DNA of 64,000 bases from Pseudomonas maumuensis. Lineage in GTDB: Bacteria; Pseudomonadota; Gammaproteobacteria; Pseudomonadales; Pseudomonadaceae. The stretch lies in the NCBI RefSeq assembly GCF_019139675.1, contig NZ_CP077077.1:5332001-5396000 (forward strand), given 5' to 3'. The notes under the pieces are model-generated. The model worked only from the letters and a program-made list of their open reading frames with translations. It was not told where the DNA came from and made no database searches. Each line of letters starts with the position of its first letter. The first letter of the stretch is position 1. Made by a program: the position numbers and the translations under genes. This document shows positions 36,303 through 45,319 of this stretch, piece after piece.

Positions 36303-36893
36303 ATGAATGCACTGTCCGGCGCCGCGATCTTCGTGGTGCAAACCCTGGTCAGCCTGTACCTGGTGATCGTCCTGCTGCGCTTCGTGCTGCAGCTGGTCAA
36401 GGCCGACTTCTACAACCCGCTGAGCCAGTTCGCCGTGCGCGCCACCCAGCCACTGCTCAAGCCGCTGCGCCGCATGGTCCCCAGCATCGCCGGCCTGGAT
36501 ACCTCCTCGTTGCTGCTGTCGATCATCATCCAGGCGCTGCTGATGGCCTTCGTGCTGATGGTCACCTACGGCACCTTCGGCGACATCTTGCACCTGCTGA
36601 TGTGGTCGATCCTGGGCATCACCTCGCTGTTCCTGAAGATCTTCTGGGTGGCGATGATCGTCATGGTGATCGTTTCCTGGGTCGCGCCGAACAGCCACAA
36701 CCCGGCTGCGGAACTGGCCTACCAGATAAGCGAACCGGTGCTGGCGCCGTTCCGCCGCCTGGTGCCGAACCTCGGCGGCATGGACATCTCGCCGATCTTC
36801 GCCTTCATCGCCATCCAGGTGATCCAGTCGTTCCTCATGCCCCAACTGGCCGCCTACGCCGGCATGCCGCAAGAGCTGTGGCGGATGATCTGA
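36303..36893 (+). CDS. YggT-family integral membrane protein
   Basis: The 196-residue protein has two YggT units, each a pair of hydrophobic helices: LVIVLLRFVLQLVKADFYNPLSQFAVRATQPLLKPLRR and the matching VMVIVSWVAPNSHNPAAELAYQISEPVLAPFRR. The repeated pattern NP...F..R...P.L.P.RR is diagnostic. The family is linked to osmotic and potassium tolerance in E. coli, but the mechanism is unknown. ATG 36303 follows AAGGAG; a TTG one codon earlier is unlikely. Confidence 0.92.
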   Translation: MNALSGAAIFVVQTLVSLYLVIVLLRFVLQLVKADFYNPLSQFAVRATQPLLKPLRRMVPSIAGLDTSSLLLSIIIQALLMAFVLMVTYGTFGDILHLLMWSILGITSLFLKIFWVAMIVMVIVSWVAPNSHNPAAELAYQISEPVLAPFRRLVPNLGGMDISPIFAFIAIQVIQSFLMPQLAAYAGMPQELWRMI

Positions 36894-36905
36894 CCCACCC
36901 TGCAT

Positions 36906-36933
36906 CCAGCGGCAAGCCTTTGCTTGCCGCTGG
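36906..36933. terminator. Hairpin between yggT and metX
   Basis: CCAGCGGCAAGC and GCTTGCCGCTGG pair perfectly (12 bp) around CTTT. No T run follows directly, so it may be a weak terminator for yggT or a leader hairpin of metX, which starts 49 bases later. Confidence 0.55.
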
Positions 36934-36981
36934 GGGTAGCGCTCTTTAGACTTACGCCTCCGTCAAGCGTGAGCAGGGTCG

Positions 36982-38121
36982 ATGTCCACTGTCCTTCCCG
37001 AAGATTCCGTTGGTCTGGTCACACCGCAGATCGCCCGGTTCGATGAACCACTGGCCCTGGCCTGTGGCCGCGCCCTGGCCTCGTACGAACTGATCTACGA
37101 AACCTATGGCACCCTCAACAGCAGCGCCAGCAACGCCGTGCTGATCTGCCATGCGTTGTCCGGCCACCACCATGCCGCCGGCTACCATGCCACCACCGAC
37201 CGCAAGCCGGGCTGGTGGGACAGCTGCATCGGCCCCGGCAAGCCGATCGACACCAACCGTTTCTTCGTGGTCAGCCTGAACAACCTCGGCGGCTGCAATG
37301 GCAGCACCGGCCCCAGCAGCATCAACCCCGCCACTGGCAAGCCCTACGGCGCCGACTTCCCGGTACTGACCGTGGAAGACTGGGTACATAGCCAGGCGCG
37401 CCTGGCCGATCGCCTGGGGATCCGGACCTGGGCCGCCATCGTCGGCGGCAGCCTGGGCGGCATGCAAGCGCTGCAATGGACCATCACCTACCCGGACCGG
37501 GTGCGCCACTGCGTGGACATCGCCTCGGCGCCCAAGCTGTCGGCGCAGAACATCGCCTTCAACGAAGTGGCGCGCCAGGCCATCCTCACCGACCCCGAGT
37601 TCCACGGCGGCTCGTTCCAGGACCAGGGCGTGATCCCCAAGCGCGGGCTGATGCTGGCACGCATGGTCGGCCATATCACCTACCTGTCCGACGACTCGAT
37701 GGGCGAGAAATTCGGCCGTGAGCTCAAGAGCGACAAGCTCAACTACGACTTCCACAGCGTCGAGTTCCAGGTCGAAAGCTACCTGCGCTACCAGGGCGAG
37801 GAGTTCTCCGGGCGTTTCGACGCCAATACCTACCTGCTGATGACCAAGGCGCTGGACTACTACGACCCGGCCGCCGCCCATGGCGGCGACCTGGCGGCAA
37901 CCCTGGCACATGTCACGGCGGACTTCTGCATCATGTCGTTCACCACCGACTGGCGCTTCTCGCCGGCCCGTTCGCGGGAAATCGTCGACGCCCTGATGGC
38001 CGCGCGCAAGAACGTCTGCTACCTGGACATCGACTCGCCCTACGGCCACGACGCCTTCCTCATCCCCACCCCCCGCTACATGCAGGGTTTCGCCAACTAC
38101 ATGAACCGCATCGCCGTCTGA
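36982..38121 (+). CDS. metX: Homoserine O-acyltransferase (succinyltransferase-type MetX)
   Basis: MetX activates homoserine by acylation in methionine synthesis. The 379-residue alpha/beta hydrolase has [12 protein letters not shown] near the start, [14 protein letters not shown], the nucleophile elbow in [14 protein letters not shown], and the Asp/His end of the triad in DWRFSP and [12 protein letters not shown]. Pseudomonad MetX often uses succinyl-CoA, which cannot be proved here. It is followed 7 bases later by metW, the usual metXW pair. Confidence 0.95.
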   Translation: MSTVLPEDSVGLVTPQIARFDEPLALACGRALASYELIYETYGTLNSSASNAVLICHALSGHHHAAGYHATTDRKPGWWDSCIGPGKPIDTNRFFVVSLNNLGGCNGSTGPSSINPATGKPYGADFPVLTVEDWVHSQARLADRLGIRTWAAIVGGSLGGMQALQWTITYPDRVRHCVDIASAPKLSAQNIAFNEVARQAILTDPEFHGGSFQDQGVIPKRGLMLARMVGHITYLSDDSMGEKFGRELKSDKLNYDFHSVEFQVESYLRYQGEEFSGRFDANTYLLMTKALDYYDPAAAHGGDLAATLAHVTADFCIMSFTTDWRFSPARSREIVDALMAARKNVCYLDIDSPYGHDAFLIPTPRYMQGFANYMNRIAV

Positions 38122-38128
38122 GGACCCC

Positions 38129-38749
38129 ATGAGAGCCGACCTGGAAATCATCCAAGACTGGATCCCCGCCGGCAGCCGGGTACTCGACCTGGGCTGCGGC
38201 AACGGCGAACTGCTGGCCTCGCTGCGCGAGCGCAAGAACGTCACCGGCTACGGCCTGGAGATCGACCCCGACAACATCGCCGCCTGCGTGGCCAAGGGTG
38301 TCAACGTGATCGAGCAGGACCTGGACAAGGGCCTGGGCAACTTCGCCAGCAACAGCTTCGACGTGGTGGTCATGACCCAGGCCCTGCAGGCCGTGGAGTA
38401 CCCTGACCGGATCCTCGACGAAATGCTGCGAGTGGGCCGCCAGTGCATCATCACCTTCCCCAACTTCGGCCACTGGCGCTGCCGCTGGTACCTGGCGACC
38501 AAGGGTCGCATGCCGGTTTCGGACTTCATGCCGTATACCTGGTACAACACGCCGAACATCCACTTCTGCACCTTCGAGGACTTCGAGAACCTGTGCCATG
38601 AGCGCAAGGCCAAGGTCCTCGACCGCCTGGCCGTCGACCGCCTGCACCGTAACGGGTTGGGCGGTCGGCTTTGGCCTAATCTTCTAGGTGAGATCGGTAT
38701 CTATCGGGTCAGCAGCCCCGGCCTGCAGGAGCATCAGCTCGCAGTCTGA
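38129..38749 (+). CDS. metW: MetW, methyltransferase-fold partner of MetX
   Basis: The 206-residue protein has a class I SAM-binding motif (VLDLGCGNGELLASL), the segment DVVVMTQALQAVEYP and the MetW-typical FPNFGHWRCRWYLATKGRMPVSD and FMPYTWYNTPNIHFCT. MetW is needed with MetX for methionine synthesis in several proteobacteria and raises MetX activity; its own methyl acceptor, if any, is unknown. Spacing to metX supports co-transcription. Confidence 0.95.
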   Translation: MRADLEIIQDWIPAGSRVLDLGCGNGELLASLRERKNVTGYGLEIDPDNIAACVAKGVNVIEQDLDKGLGNFASNSFDVVVMTQALQAVEYPDRILDEMLRVGRQCIITFPNFGHWRCRWYLATKGRMPVSDFMPYTWYNTPNIHFCTFEDFENLCHERKAKVLDRLAVDRLHRNGLGGRLWPNLLGEIGIYRVSSPGLQEHQLAV

Positions 38750-38771
38750 CCCTCAACGGAGGAATAGCATC

Positions 38772-39206
38772 ATGCGTCGACTAGCACTGTTTCTGATCAG
38801 CCTGTGCCTGGCCTTGCCGGTACTGGCTGCCGATGCCGCCAGGCCCGAGCGCAAGGAAGTGTTCGGTGATGTGACGGTCCACTACAGCGCCTTCACCTCG
38901 AGCATGCTGCAACCCGACATCGCTGCCGCCACGGGCCTGACCCGCAGCAAGAACCAGGGCGTGCTCAACATCGCCGTGATCAAGGCCGGCAAACCCGCGA
39001 TGGCAGTGGTCAGCGGCACGGTGAAAGACCTCACCGGGCGCAGCAGTCGGTTGTCGTTCAAGCAGATTACCGATCAGGGTGCGATTTACTACATCGCCCA
39101 GTTCAAGATCGACCGGGCCGAAACCGTCACCTTCGACCTTAACGTCGAGACCGGCGGGGTCAGCAATAAACTCAGCTTCAACCAGGAAGTGTTCCCAGGC
39201 GAATGA
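38772..39206 (+). CDS. DUF4426 exported protein
   Basis: The 144-residue protein has a signal peptide ([19 protein letters not shown]) followed by a single beta-rich domain ([49 protein letters not shown]). No function is known to me for DUF4426; its conserved position between metW and rdgB in pseudomonads is the main clue. The start has a clear GGAGGA site at 38758. Its stop overlaps the rdgB start by ATGA. Confidence 0.85.
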   Translation: MRRLALFLISLCLALPVLAADAARPERKEVFGDVTVHYSAFTSSMLQPDIAAATGLTRSKNQGVLNIAVIKAGKPAMAVVSGTVKDLTGRSSRLSFKQITDQGAIYYIAQFKIDRAETVTFDLNVETGGVSNKLSFNQEVFPGE

Positions 39207-39799
39207 TGAATATCCAGCAACTCGTATTGGCCAGCCACAACGCCGGCAAGCTCAAGGAACTGCAGGCCATGCTCGGCGAGTCCGTACACCTGCGCTCGAT
39301 CGGTGAGTTCAGCCAGGTAGAGCCGGAAGAGACCGGCCTGTCGTTCGTCGAGAACGCCATCCTCAAAGCACGCAACGCCGCACGCATCTCCGGCCTGCCG
39401 GCGCTGGCCGACGACTCGGGCCTGGCGGTGGACTTCCTCGGCGGCGCGCCGGGTATCTACTCGGCGCGCTATGCCGACGGCAAGGGCGACGCGGCGAACA
39501 ACGCCAAGCTGCTCGATGCGCTCAAGGACGTGCCTGAAGAGCAGCGCGGCGCGCAGTTCGTCTGCGTCCTGGCCCTGGTGCGGCACGCCGACGACCCGCT
39601 GCCGATCCTCTGCGAAGGCCTGTGGCACGGCAGCATCCTGTTCGAGGCCAGCGGCGAACACGGCTTCGGCTACGACCCGCTGTTCTGGGTGCCGGAGCGC
39701 AAATGCTCCAGCGCCGACCTCGCCCCGGTCGACAAGAACCAACTCAGCCACCGCGCCCGCGCCATGGCCCTGCTGCGTCAGCGTCTGGGCCTGGCATGA
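39203..39799 (+). CDS. rdgB: XTP/dITP pyrophosphatase
   Basis: RdgB cleans the nucleotide pool by hydrolysing dITP, XTP and similar triphosphates. The 198-residue protein shows [52 protein letters not shown] and [12 protein letters not shown], the complete HAM1 signature set. It overlaps DUF4426 (ATGA) and hemW (ATGA), so the three genes are translationally linked. Confidence 0.97.
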   Translation: MMNIQQLVLASHNAGKLKELQAMLGESVHLRSIGEFSQVEPEETGLSFVENAILKARNAARISGLPALADDSGLAVDFLGGAPGIYSARYADGKGDAANNAKLLDALKDVPEEQRGAQFVCVLALVRHADDPLPILCEGLWHGSILFEASGEHGFGYDPLFWVPERKCSSADLAPVDKNQLSHRARAMALLRQRLGLA

Positions 39800-40974
39800 G
39801 CGAAAAGCTGTTGGTACAGCCGGCGGGCCTGATCCTTCCCGAACTCCCGCCGCTGTCGCTGTACATCCACATTCCCTGGTGCGTGCGTAAATGCCCGTAC
39901 TGCGACTTCAACTCGCATCAGGCGGGGCCGACCCTGCCGGAAGCCGAGTACATCGACGCCCTGCTCGCCGATCTCGACCAGGAAATGCATGCCGTCCAGG
40001 GCCGTCCGATCAGCACCATCTTCTTCGGCGGCGGCACCCCCAGCCTGTTCAGCGCCGATGCGCTGGGCCGCCTGCTGCGTGGTGTCGAGCAACGCATTCC
40101 GTTCGCCCCGGACATCGAGATCACCCTCGAAGCCAACCCGGGCACCTTCGAGCAGGAGAAGTTCAAGGCCTACCGCCAGACCGGCATCAACCGGTTGTCC
40201 ATCGGCGTGCAGAGCTTCCAGCCCGCCAAGCTCGAAAGACTCGGGCGCATCCACAATGGCGCCGAAGCGGTACGCGCCGCCGATATGGCCCGCGCGGCGG
40301 GCTTCGACAACTTCAACATGGACCTGATGCACGGCTTGCCAGACCAGTCGCTGGACGACGCCCTGGGCGACCTGCGCCAGGCCATCGAACTGGCTCCAAC
40401 GCACCTGTCCTGGTACCAGCTGACGGTAGAACCCAACACGGTGTTCTGGAACCAGCCGCCTGAGCTACCCGAGGACGACATCCTCTGGGATATCCAGGAA
40501 GCCGGCCAGGCGCTGATGGCCGACCACGGTTACCGCCAGTATGAAGTCTCGGCCTACGCCCAAGCCGGTCGTGCCGCGCGGCACAACCTCAACTACTGGC
40601 GCTTCGGCGACTTCATCGGCATCGGTGCCGGCGCCCATGGCAAGCTGTCGTTCCCGGACGGACGCATCCTACGCACCTGGAAGACCCGCCTGCCCAAGGA
40701 CTACCTGAACCCGTCCAAGCCGTTCAAGGCCGGCGAAAAGCTGTTGCCGCCCGATGAGCTACCTTTCGAGTTCCTGATGAACGCGCTGCGCCTCACCGAC
40801 GGAGTGGAGGCCGAGCTGTTCAACCTGCGTACCGGCCTGCCCCTTGCACAACTGGCCGAAGCCCGCCGTGAAGCCGAACAAAAAGGCCTTTTGCGGGTCG
40901 AACCGGATCGGCTGGCCGCCACGCCGCGCGGTCAGTTGTTCCTCAATGACTTGCTGCAGTACTTCTTGAATTAA
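39796..40974 (+). CDS. hemW: HemW, radical SAM haem chaperone (former oxygen-independent coproporphyrinogen oxidase)
   Basis: The 392-residue protein has the radical-SAM cluster motif [37 protein letters not shown] and the HemW C-terminal domain ([12 protein letters not shown]). HemW hands haem to membrane proteins; the extra cysteine-region features that mark true HemN are absent, which favours HemW. Start 39796 overlaps the rdgB stop; the longer frame upstream is a shadow of rdgB. Confidence 0.93.
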   Translation: MSEKLLVQPAGLILPELPPLSLYIHIPWCVRKCPYCDFNSHQAGPTLPEAEYIDALLADLDQEMHAVQGRPISTIFFGGGTPSLFSADALGRLLRGVEQRIPFAPDIEITLEANPGTFEQEKFKAYRQTGINRLSIGVQSFQPAKLERLGRIHNGAEAVRAADMARAAGFDNFNMDLMHGLPDQSLDDALGDLRQAIELAPTHLSWYQLTVEPNTVFWNQPPELPEDDILWDIQEAGQALMADHGYRQYEVSAYAQAGRAARHNLNYWRFGDFIGIGAGAHGKLSFPDGRILRTWKTRLPKDYLNPSKPFKAGEKLLPPDELPFEFLMNALRLTDGVEAELFNLRTGLPLAQLAEARREAEQKGLLRVEPDRLAATPRGQLFLNDLLQYFLN

Positions 40975-40983
40975 GGATGACCC

Positions 40984-41310
40984 ATGGACCTGGTACTTGA
41001 CCTGCTCTCGACCGTTTCCCGCTGGAGCCGCAGCAACCTCTCGGAAATCTCGCTGGCCCTGGTGGGCTGCCTGCTGGTGCTGTTCGGCACCGATATCAAG
41101 GGCTGGGTGGAAGGGCGCCTGGGCGGCCTGGCCGGCGCCTTGCGCGTGCCGTTCATGGCGCTGCTGGTGATGATCGGCAGCGGCGCGGCGCTGATCTATG
41201 CGACGCCGTGGATCGTCAAGGGACTGGGGCAGTTCAACAACTATGCGCTGGCGCCGGTGCTGCTGGTGGTGCTGGTTTTGATCGGCGTGGTCGCTGATCG
41301 GCGGGGGTGA
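40984..41310 (+). CDS. DUF3392 small membrane protein
   Basis: The 108-residue protein has about three hydrophobic helices (ISLALVGCLLVLFG, FMALLVMIGSGAALIYA, LAPVLLVVLVLIGVVA). It belongs to a small uncharacterised family conserved in gamma-proteobacteria. It lies 9 bases after hemW and ends the plus-strand cluster. Confidence 0.85.
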   Translation: MDLVLDLLSTVSRWSRSNLSEISLALVGCLLVLFGTDIKGWVEGRLGGLAGALRVPFMALLVMIGSGAALIYATPWIVKGLGQFNNYALAPVLLVVLVLIGVVADRRG

Positions 41311-41352
41311 GCGTCAGCTAAAAGCCGCCCTGGCGGGCCAGGGCGGCTTCTC
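41293..41352. repeat. Degenerate duplication, copy 1
   Basis: These 60 bases, covering the last codons of the DUF3392 gene and the hairpin after it, match 41954-42013 at 48 of 60 positions without gaps. A second segment, 41599-41645, matches 42026-42067. The downstream copy lacks the intervening 230 or so bases. Confidence 0.65.
41319..41349 (-). terminator. Terminator downstream of the 36-residue ORF
   Basis: GCCGCCCTGGC and GCCAGGGCGGC pair perfectly. On the minus strand the stem is followed by TTTTA, so it mainly serves the small minus-strand ORF; it may also stop DUF3392 transcription. Confidence 0.75.
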
Positions 41353-41366
41353 ACCCGACTAACCCC

Positions 41367-41477
41367 TTAATGGGCATCGTCGAAGTGATCACGCAGGAAG
41401 TCCCTGACGGCCCTGAAAACGATCAGGATCCGAATGAGCTTCCAGACGCGGCTCAGCGTATTCAGCAAACGCTTCAT
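41367..41477 (-). CDS. Possible small protein gene, 36 residues
   Basis: The frame encodes a basic, amphipathic peptide starting MKRLLNTLSRVWKLIRILIV and ending in DHFDDAH. A GGAGG site lies 9 bases before the ATG and a rho-independent terminator follows 18 bases after the stop, which together make a complete gene-like unit. The Leu/Ile/Val-rich middle with many Arg and Lys suggests membrane association. No family was recognised, and it could still be a chance frame. Confidence 0.5.
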   Translation of the reverse strand: MKRLLNTLSRVWKLIRILIVFRAVRDFLRDHFDDAH

Positions 41478-41765
41478 ATGCCTTGGCCTCCGTGTTGGCT
41501 GGGCCAATCTTCCAGCGTCTGACCGGCACTTCGACGCCTTCGGTGATCATGTGGGTTATCGCCAGTGAAGTGGCCAGGTGGATGGCCCTTCGAAAATCAC
41601 ACCGGCGCGGTTCGTAGGCCGCGTCGAAGGGGCCGAGACAGCAAAGTCATTGGTTTCCCGGCCCGCCACTGGATATCCTTACATGAGAGCGCAGCGATCT
41701 TACGACAATCGAAAGTTCAAGACTGTTACCAGCTCAGTCACAGATAATGCCGAATATTTCCATGA

Positions 41766-41794
41766 TTGACGCTGTTTTGAGGCTGCCCTAATAT
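41766..41794 (+). promoter_or_regulatory. Candidate sigma-70 promoter of small RNA
   Basis: TTGACG at 41766-41771 and TAATAT at 41789-41794 are separated by exactly 17 bases. Transcription would begin near 41801. No start codon with a good ribosome site follows before the terminator. Confidence 0.5.
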
Positions 41795-41800
41795 CTCTCC

Positions 41801-41900
41801 CGTGGGTTGTCTCCAGTGAAACCAAAGTACGCAGGCCAAGGATTCGTAACCCAAAGCCCGCATAAAAAAACCGCCCTTCGCCAGGCGGTTTTTTTATGTC
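41801..41900 (+). ncRNA. Candidate small RNA, about 100 nt
   Basis: A promoter-like pair (41766-41794) is followed about 60 bases after the predicted start by a strong terminator whose plus-strand side ends in seven T. The transcript would be about 100 nt, with an unpaired middle (CCAAAGTACGCAGGCCAAGG) and no convincing reading frame. The terminator is symmetric, so the strand is inferred from the promoter. No known RNA family was recognised. Confidence 0.45.
41861..41900. terminator. Strong symmetric terminator
   Basis: CATAAAAAAACCGCC and GGCGGTTTTTTTATG form a stem with A and T runs on both sides. It can act on either strand. It is the likely end of the candidate small RNA. Confidence 0.9.
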
Positions 41901-41953
41901 TGCAGACAGGCTTCGCTGGTGCCCTGTCGATGCCTTTCAGAATGCTGGTGTTG

Positions 41954-42067
41954 GCCGATCAGCAGGGCTGAGCGCCTGCTTTAAGCCGCCCTAGCAGGCC
42001 AGGGCAGCTCCTCTTTCCAGCATCTACACCGGCTGTCGTAGGCCGCGTCAGAGGGACCGAGAGAAGC
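41954..42067. repeat. Degenerate duplication, copy 2
   Basis: This copy resembles 41293-41352 and 41599-41645 joined together, with the part between missing. The hairpin stem is mutated (CTAGCAGGCCAGGGCAG), so it would no longer terminate well. Confidence 0.6.
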
Positions 42068-42122
42068 TTCTGGTATTGGGGGAGCCCCGCGAGCTGACGT
42101 AAGTCGATCACCATGAGCACAA

Positions 42123-42917
42123 TCAGGATCGCTCACGCGCCAATTCCGACTCCAGCCTTTGCCTCCAGCGCCCCCCTTTTTTGCACCCCAAGACTTCCGA
42201 CTGACGCAGCAGCGCCAAACGCTCGGATAATGCCAAATCAGGCTGCATGGCCAAGAGATACAACCCCTCGGCCTTGTACATGTCGTATGTCAGCGAACGT
42301 GTGGATGCCTCCACGGCTTCGGCGAACCAGCGGGGACCTCCTGGCAGCTGAACGGAAAAGGCGTTTGGCGGGGTTGAACACCTACTTTCACGCAAAACCT
42401 GCGGATAAAGCGACAGGAACGGATCGTCTCGCTCCAACGCACGCCTAAGTGCCTGGAACTGCTCGGCCTGTTCCACGGTGTACTCAAAACTCTTAGCCGC
42501 GGGCCTGCACCGGTACTGATAAGCGATCGCCGCTGCCAGGAATCCTCGATCCACCGCCTGATGCAAGCGAACACAAGACGCTGACTGCGGCGTTTCGTCA
42601 TGCCCGCCAGTAAGGGGGTGGAGACCTGACTGCCAGAACAGCGCCAGCACCTCGCCCGCATCAGCCGCCTGATCGATGTGAGCACGCGCCTCGGCAATGG
42701 CGACGTTCATTGCCAAAAGGCGCTCAAGGTCGTCGGCCTCCCCTCTTGCTTCGCCTGCGGCAAGCTCCTTGAGCTGCTCATTGGCCTGCTGCATCAGCGC
42801 TTGGGCATGTACCAGGTGCTGTTGTGAAGAAAGTGGGGGCGCACTCAACAGGTCGGCGATCCCAAAACAGACAACAAGGACGAGTCCTGTCAGCGGCAGC
42901 ACAACACGAAGTTTCAA
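42123..42917 (-). CDS. Orphan exported or anchored protein of unknown function
   Basis: The 264-residue product starts with a signal peptide or anchor (MKLRVVLPLTGLVLVVCFGIADLL), then a mainly helical region rich in Ala, Glu and Gln. Four cysteines (in SASCVRL, YQYRCRP, SRCSTPP and VLGCKKG) could form disulfides in the periplasm. I recognise no family. Its place between the small-RNA region and trmB, where related genomes appear to have few genes, suggests an accessory gene. It ends with a strongly charged tail. Confidence 0.65.
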   Translation of the reverse strand: MKLRVVLPLTGLVLVVCFGIADLLSAPPLSSQQHLVHAQALMQQANEQLKELAAGEARGEADDLERLLAMNVAIAEARAHIDQAADAGEVLALFWQSGLHPLTGGHDETPQSASCVRLHQAVDRGFLAAAIAYQYRCRPAAKSFEYTVEQAEQFQALRRALERDDPFLSLYPQVLRESRCSTPPNAFSVQLPGGPRWFAEAVEASTRSLTYDMYKAEGLYLLAMQPDLALSERLALLRQSEVLGCKKGGRWRQRLESELARERS

Positions 42918-42981
42918 AGCGCAGTCCTTTACGCACAGGGAAGGGGCCAGAGGCGCAACGACACCTCTGGCAGGGAGAGGA

Positions 42982-43704
42982 TCAAGCCAGCTTTTCGAAC
43001 TTCAGGTCCCACACCCCATGCCCAAGACGCTCACCGCGACGCTCGAACTTGGTGATCGGCCGCTCTTCCGGGCGTGGCACGTAGGTACCATCAGCCGCCT
43101 GGTTGCGATAGCCGGGCGCTGCGCTCATCACTTCCAGCATGTACTCGGCATAGGGCTCCCAGTCGGTCGCCATGTGGAACACGCCACTGGGCTTGAGTTT
43201 GCGGCGCACCAGCTCGGCGAACTCCAGCTGAACGATCCGGCGCTTGTGGTGACGCGCCTTGTGCCACGGATCGGGGAAGAACAGCATCAGACGGTCAAGG
43301 CTGTTGTCCGCCACGCAGCGGTTGAGCACTTCGATGGCATCACAGTCGTACACCCGCAGGTTCTTCAGCCCCTGTGTCAGCACGCCATTAAGCAGCGCGC
43401 CGACACCCGGGCGGTGCACTTCGACACCAATGAAGTCCAGCTCGGGCGAAGCGGCGGCCATTTCCAGCAGCGAGTGGCCCATGCCGAAGCCGATCTCCAG
43501 GGTACGCGGCGCCGAACGGCCGAACACCTGGTCGTAGTCCACTGGGCTGTCGGCCAGCGGCAGGATGAACAGGGGGCCGCCCTGATCCAGGCCGCGCTGC
43601 TGGCCTTCGGTCATGCGCCCAGCGCGCATCACGAAGCTCTTGATACGGCGGTGAGGGCGGGTTTCGCCGTCTTCGGAGATCGGCGTTTCTTGCGATTCAG
43701 TCAT
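42982..43704 (-). CDS. trmB: tRNA (guanine-N7-)-methyltransferase
   Basis: TrmB makes m7G46 in tRNA. The 240-residue protein has the SAM-binding motif [27 protein letters not shown] and the family signature [21 protein letters not shown], then [15 protein letters not shown]. It lies 9 bases after thiG on the same strand and is probably co-transcribed with thiSG. Confidence 0.97.
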   Translation of the reverse strand: MTESQETPISEDGETRPHRRIKSFVMRAGRMTEGQQRGLDQGGPLFILPLADSPVDYDQVFGRSAPRTLEIGFGMGHSLLEMAAASPELDFIGVEVHRPGVGALLNGVLTQGLKNLRVYDCDAIEVLNRCVADNSLDRLMLFFPDPWHKARHHKRRIVQLEFAELVRRKLKPSGVFHMATDWEPYAEYMLEVMSAAPGYRNQAADGTYVPRPEERPITKFERRGERLGHGVWDLKFEKLA

Positions 43705-43713
43705 CAGGAGCTC

Positions 43714-44526
43714 TTACTTGATCAGACCATCCAGCGGCGACGAGGCGCTGGCATAGAGTTTCTTCGGCATGCGGCCGGCCAGATAGGCCATGCGACCGGC
43801 AACGATGGCATGTTTCATGGCTTCGGCCATCAGTACTGGCTGCTGGGCATGGGCGATGGCCGAGTTCATCAGCACCGCTTCGCAACCCATTTCCATGGCG
43901 ATGGTGGCGTCGGAGGCGGTACCCACACCGGCATCGACCAGCACCGGCACCTTGGATTCTTCCAGGATGATCTGCAGGTTGTAAGGGTTGCAGATGCCAA
44001 GGCCGGTGCCGATCAGGCCGGCCAGCGGCATGACGGCGATGCAGCCGGCTTCGGCCAGCTGACGGGCGATGATCGGGTCATCGCTGGTGTAGACCATCAC
44101 ATCGAAACCTTCCTTGACCAGCACTTCGGCGGCCTTGAGGGTTTCGATCACATTGGGGAACAGGGTTTTCTGGTCGGCCAGCACTTCCAGCTTCACCAGC
44201 GTCCTGGATTCATGGGACTTGCGGCCATCGAGCAGTTCACGGGCCAGGCGGCAGGTGCGCACCGCTTCCGTCGCATCGAAGCAACCGGCGGTGTTCGGCA
44301 GGATGGTGTACTTGTCTGGCGACAGCACGTCGAGCAGGTTCGGCTCGCCCGCGTTCTGGCCCAGGTTGGTACGGCGCACGGCGACGGTGACGATCTCGGC
44401 ACCCGAGGCCTCGGTGGCCAGGCGGGTTTCTTCCATGTCACGGTACTTGCCGGTGCCTACCAGCAGGCGCGACTGGAAAGTGCGCCCGGCCAGGATGAAG
44501 GGCTTGTCGCTGCGAACGTTGCTCAT
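43714..44526 (-). CDS. thiG: Thiazole synthase
   Basis: ThiG builds the thiazole phosphate of thiamine from DXP, dehydroglycine and ThiS thiocarboxylate. The 270-residue TIM barrel has [59 protein letters not shown], where the lysine in KLE is the expected Schiff-base residue, and [22 protein letters not shown]. It follows thiS after 53 bases. Confidence 0.98.
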   Translation of the reverse strand: MSNVRSDKPFILAGRTFQSRLLVGTGKYRDMEETRLATEASGAEIVTVAVRRTNLGQNAGEPNLLDVLSPDKYTILPNTAGCFDATEAVRTCRLARELLDGRKSHESRTLVKLEVLADQKTLFPNVIETLKAAEVLVKEGFDVMVYTSDDPIIARQLAEAGCIAVMPLAGLIGTGLGICNPYNLQIILEESKVPVLVDAGVGTASDATIAMEMGCEAVLMNSAIAHAQQPVLMAEAMKHAIVAGRMAYLAGRMPKKLYASASSPLDGLIK

Positions 44527-44579
44527 CGTTGTTCCTCAGGAAAGATTGCGGGACTTTGCAGGCGAGGTTTCAGGGGCGG

Positions 44580-44780
44580 TTAGCCGCCACCGATGGCGTG
44601 GACCACCTCGACCTGGTCGCCGTCCTTGAGCTGCGTGCTCTCGTGCTGGCTGCGCGGCACGATGTCCAGGTTCAGTTCCACCGCCACCCGGCGACCGGCC
44701 AGCTCCAGCCGGCCCAGCAGTGCTGCGACGCTCTCGCCCGCGGGCAGTTCGTAAGGTTCACCGTTCAATTGAATGCGCAT
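44580..44780 (-). CDS. thiS: Sulfur carrier protein ThiS
   Basis: This 66-residue ubiquitin-like protein ends in Gly-Gly (HAIGGG), which is activated as a thiocarboxylate and gives sulfur to ThiG. MRIQLNGEPYELPAG is the typical start; an ATG five codons earlier exists but is less likely. ThiF is not in this window. Confidence 0.95.
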   Translation of the reverse strand: MRIQLNGEPYELPAGESVAALLGRLELAGRRVAVELNLDIVPRSQHESTQLKDGDQVEVVHAIGGG

Positions 44781-44883
44781 GCGCACGGCCACCATTGTTC
44801 TTTGGGGGCCCGCATTCTAGCCCCGATCCGCCCTGCAACCCAAGGGCGACACGCGCCATTAGTCGCGATTGTGGACCGACCGG

Positions 44884-45255
44884 TCAGCCCAGCCGCCAGG
44901 CGGCCAGCCCCAGGCAAAGCCAGCCAGCAAGGAAGCACAGGCCGCCCAGCGGGGTGATCATGCCGAGCTTGCCCAAGCCGCTGAGCGTGAGGGCGTAGAG
45001 GCTACCGGAGAACAGCAGGATACCTACGGCGAACAAGCCACCGGCCCAGCCGACCAGGCGCCCGGGCAAGTGCGCCGACAGCACCGCCACGCCAAGGATC
45101 GCCAGGGCATGCACCAGTTGGTAGGTGACACCGGTATGGAAGATCGCCAGGTAGTCGGCGCTGAGGCGGTTTTTCAAGCCATGAGCGGCGAAAGCGCCGA
45201 GGGCGACGCCGGTAAAGCCGAAGAACGCGGCGAGCATCAGGAAGCTGCGAAGCAT
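44884..45255 (-). CDS. DUF423 membrane protein (YgdD-like)
   Basis: The 123-residue protein has four hydrophobic helices and the family start MLRSFLMLAAFFGFTGVALGAFAAHGLK, then VTYQLVHALAIL and LFSGSLYALTLSG. Function is unknown; it is an inner-membrane protein. The start at 45255 has a GAGGAG site. It is divergent from mtgA, and the two 5' ends are only 64 bases apart. Confidence 0.9.
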   Translation of the reverse strand: MLRSFLMLAAFFGFTGVALGAFAAHGLKNRLSADYLAIFHTGVTYQLVHALAILGVAVLSAHLPGRLVGWAGGLFAVGILLFSGSLYALTLSGLGKLGMITPLGGLCFLAGWLCLGLAAWRLG

Positions 45256-45280
45256 GGGACGACTCCTCGGGAGGGGTCTG

Positions 45281-45286
45281 TATAAT
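45281..45286 (+). promoter_or_regulatory. mtgA: Candidate -10 element for mtgA
   Basis: A perfect TATAAT lies 34 bases before the mtgA ATG in the short DUF423/mtgA spacer. A matching -35 would fall in the start region of the DUF423 gene and is weak. Confidence 0.45.
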
Positions 45287-45319
45287 GGCCCGTTCCAACG
45301 GTCCGGCCAAGCCATCACC

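Larger units (their letters stand above)
41311..42122. other. 812-base accessory intergenic region
   Basis: Between the DUF3392 gene and the orphan gene lie a possible 36-residue ORF with its own terminator (41319-41477), a promoter-terminator unit that may encode a small RNA (41766-41900), and a degenerate copy of the region's own start (41954-42067). No larger gene is supported. GC is lower than in the flanking genes. Confidence 0.6.

Noticed and set aside
36906..36981. SAM riboswitch upstream of metX
   Set aside because: Only one simple hairpin is seen in a short leader; no SAM-I, SAM-II or SAM/SAH consensus elements were recognised.
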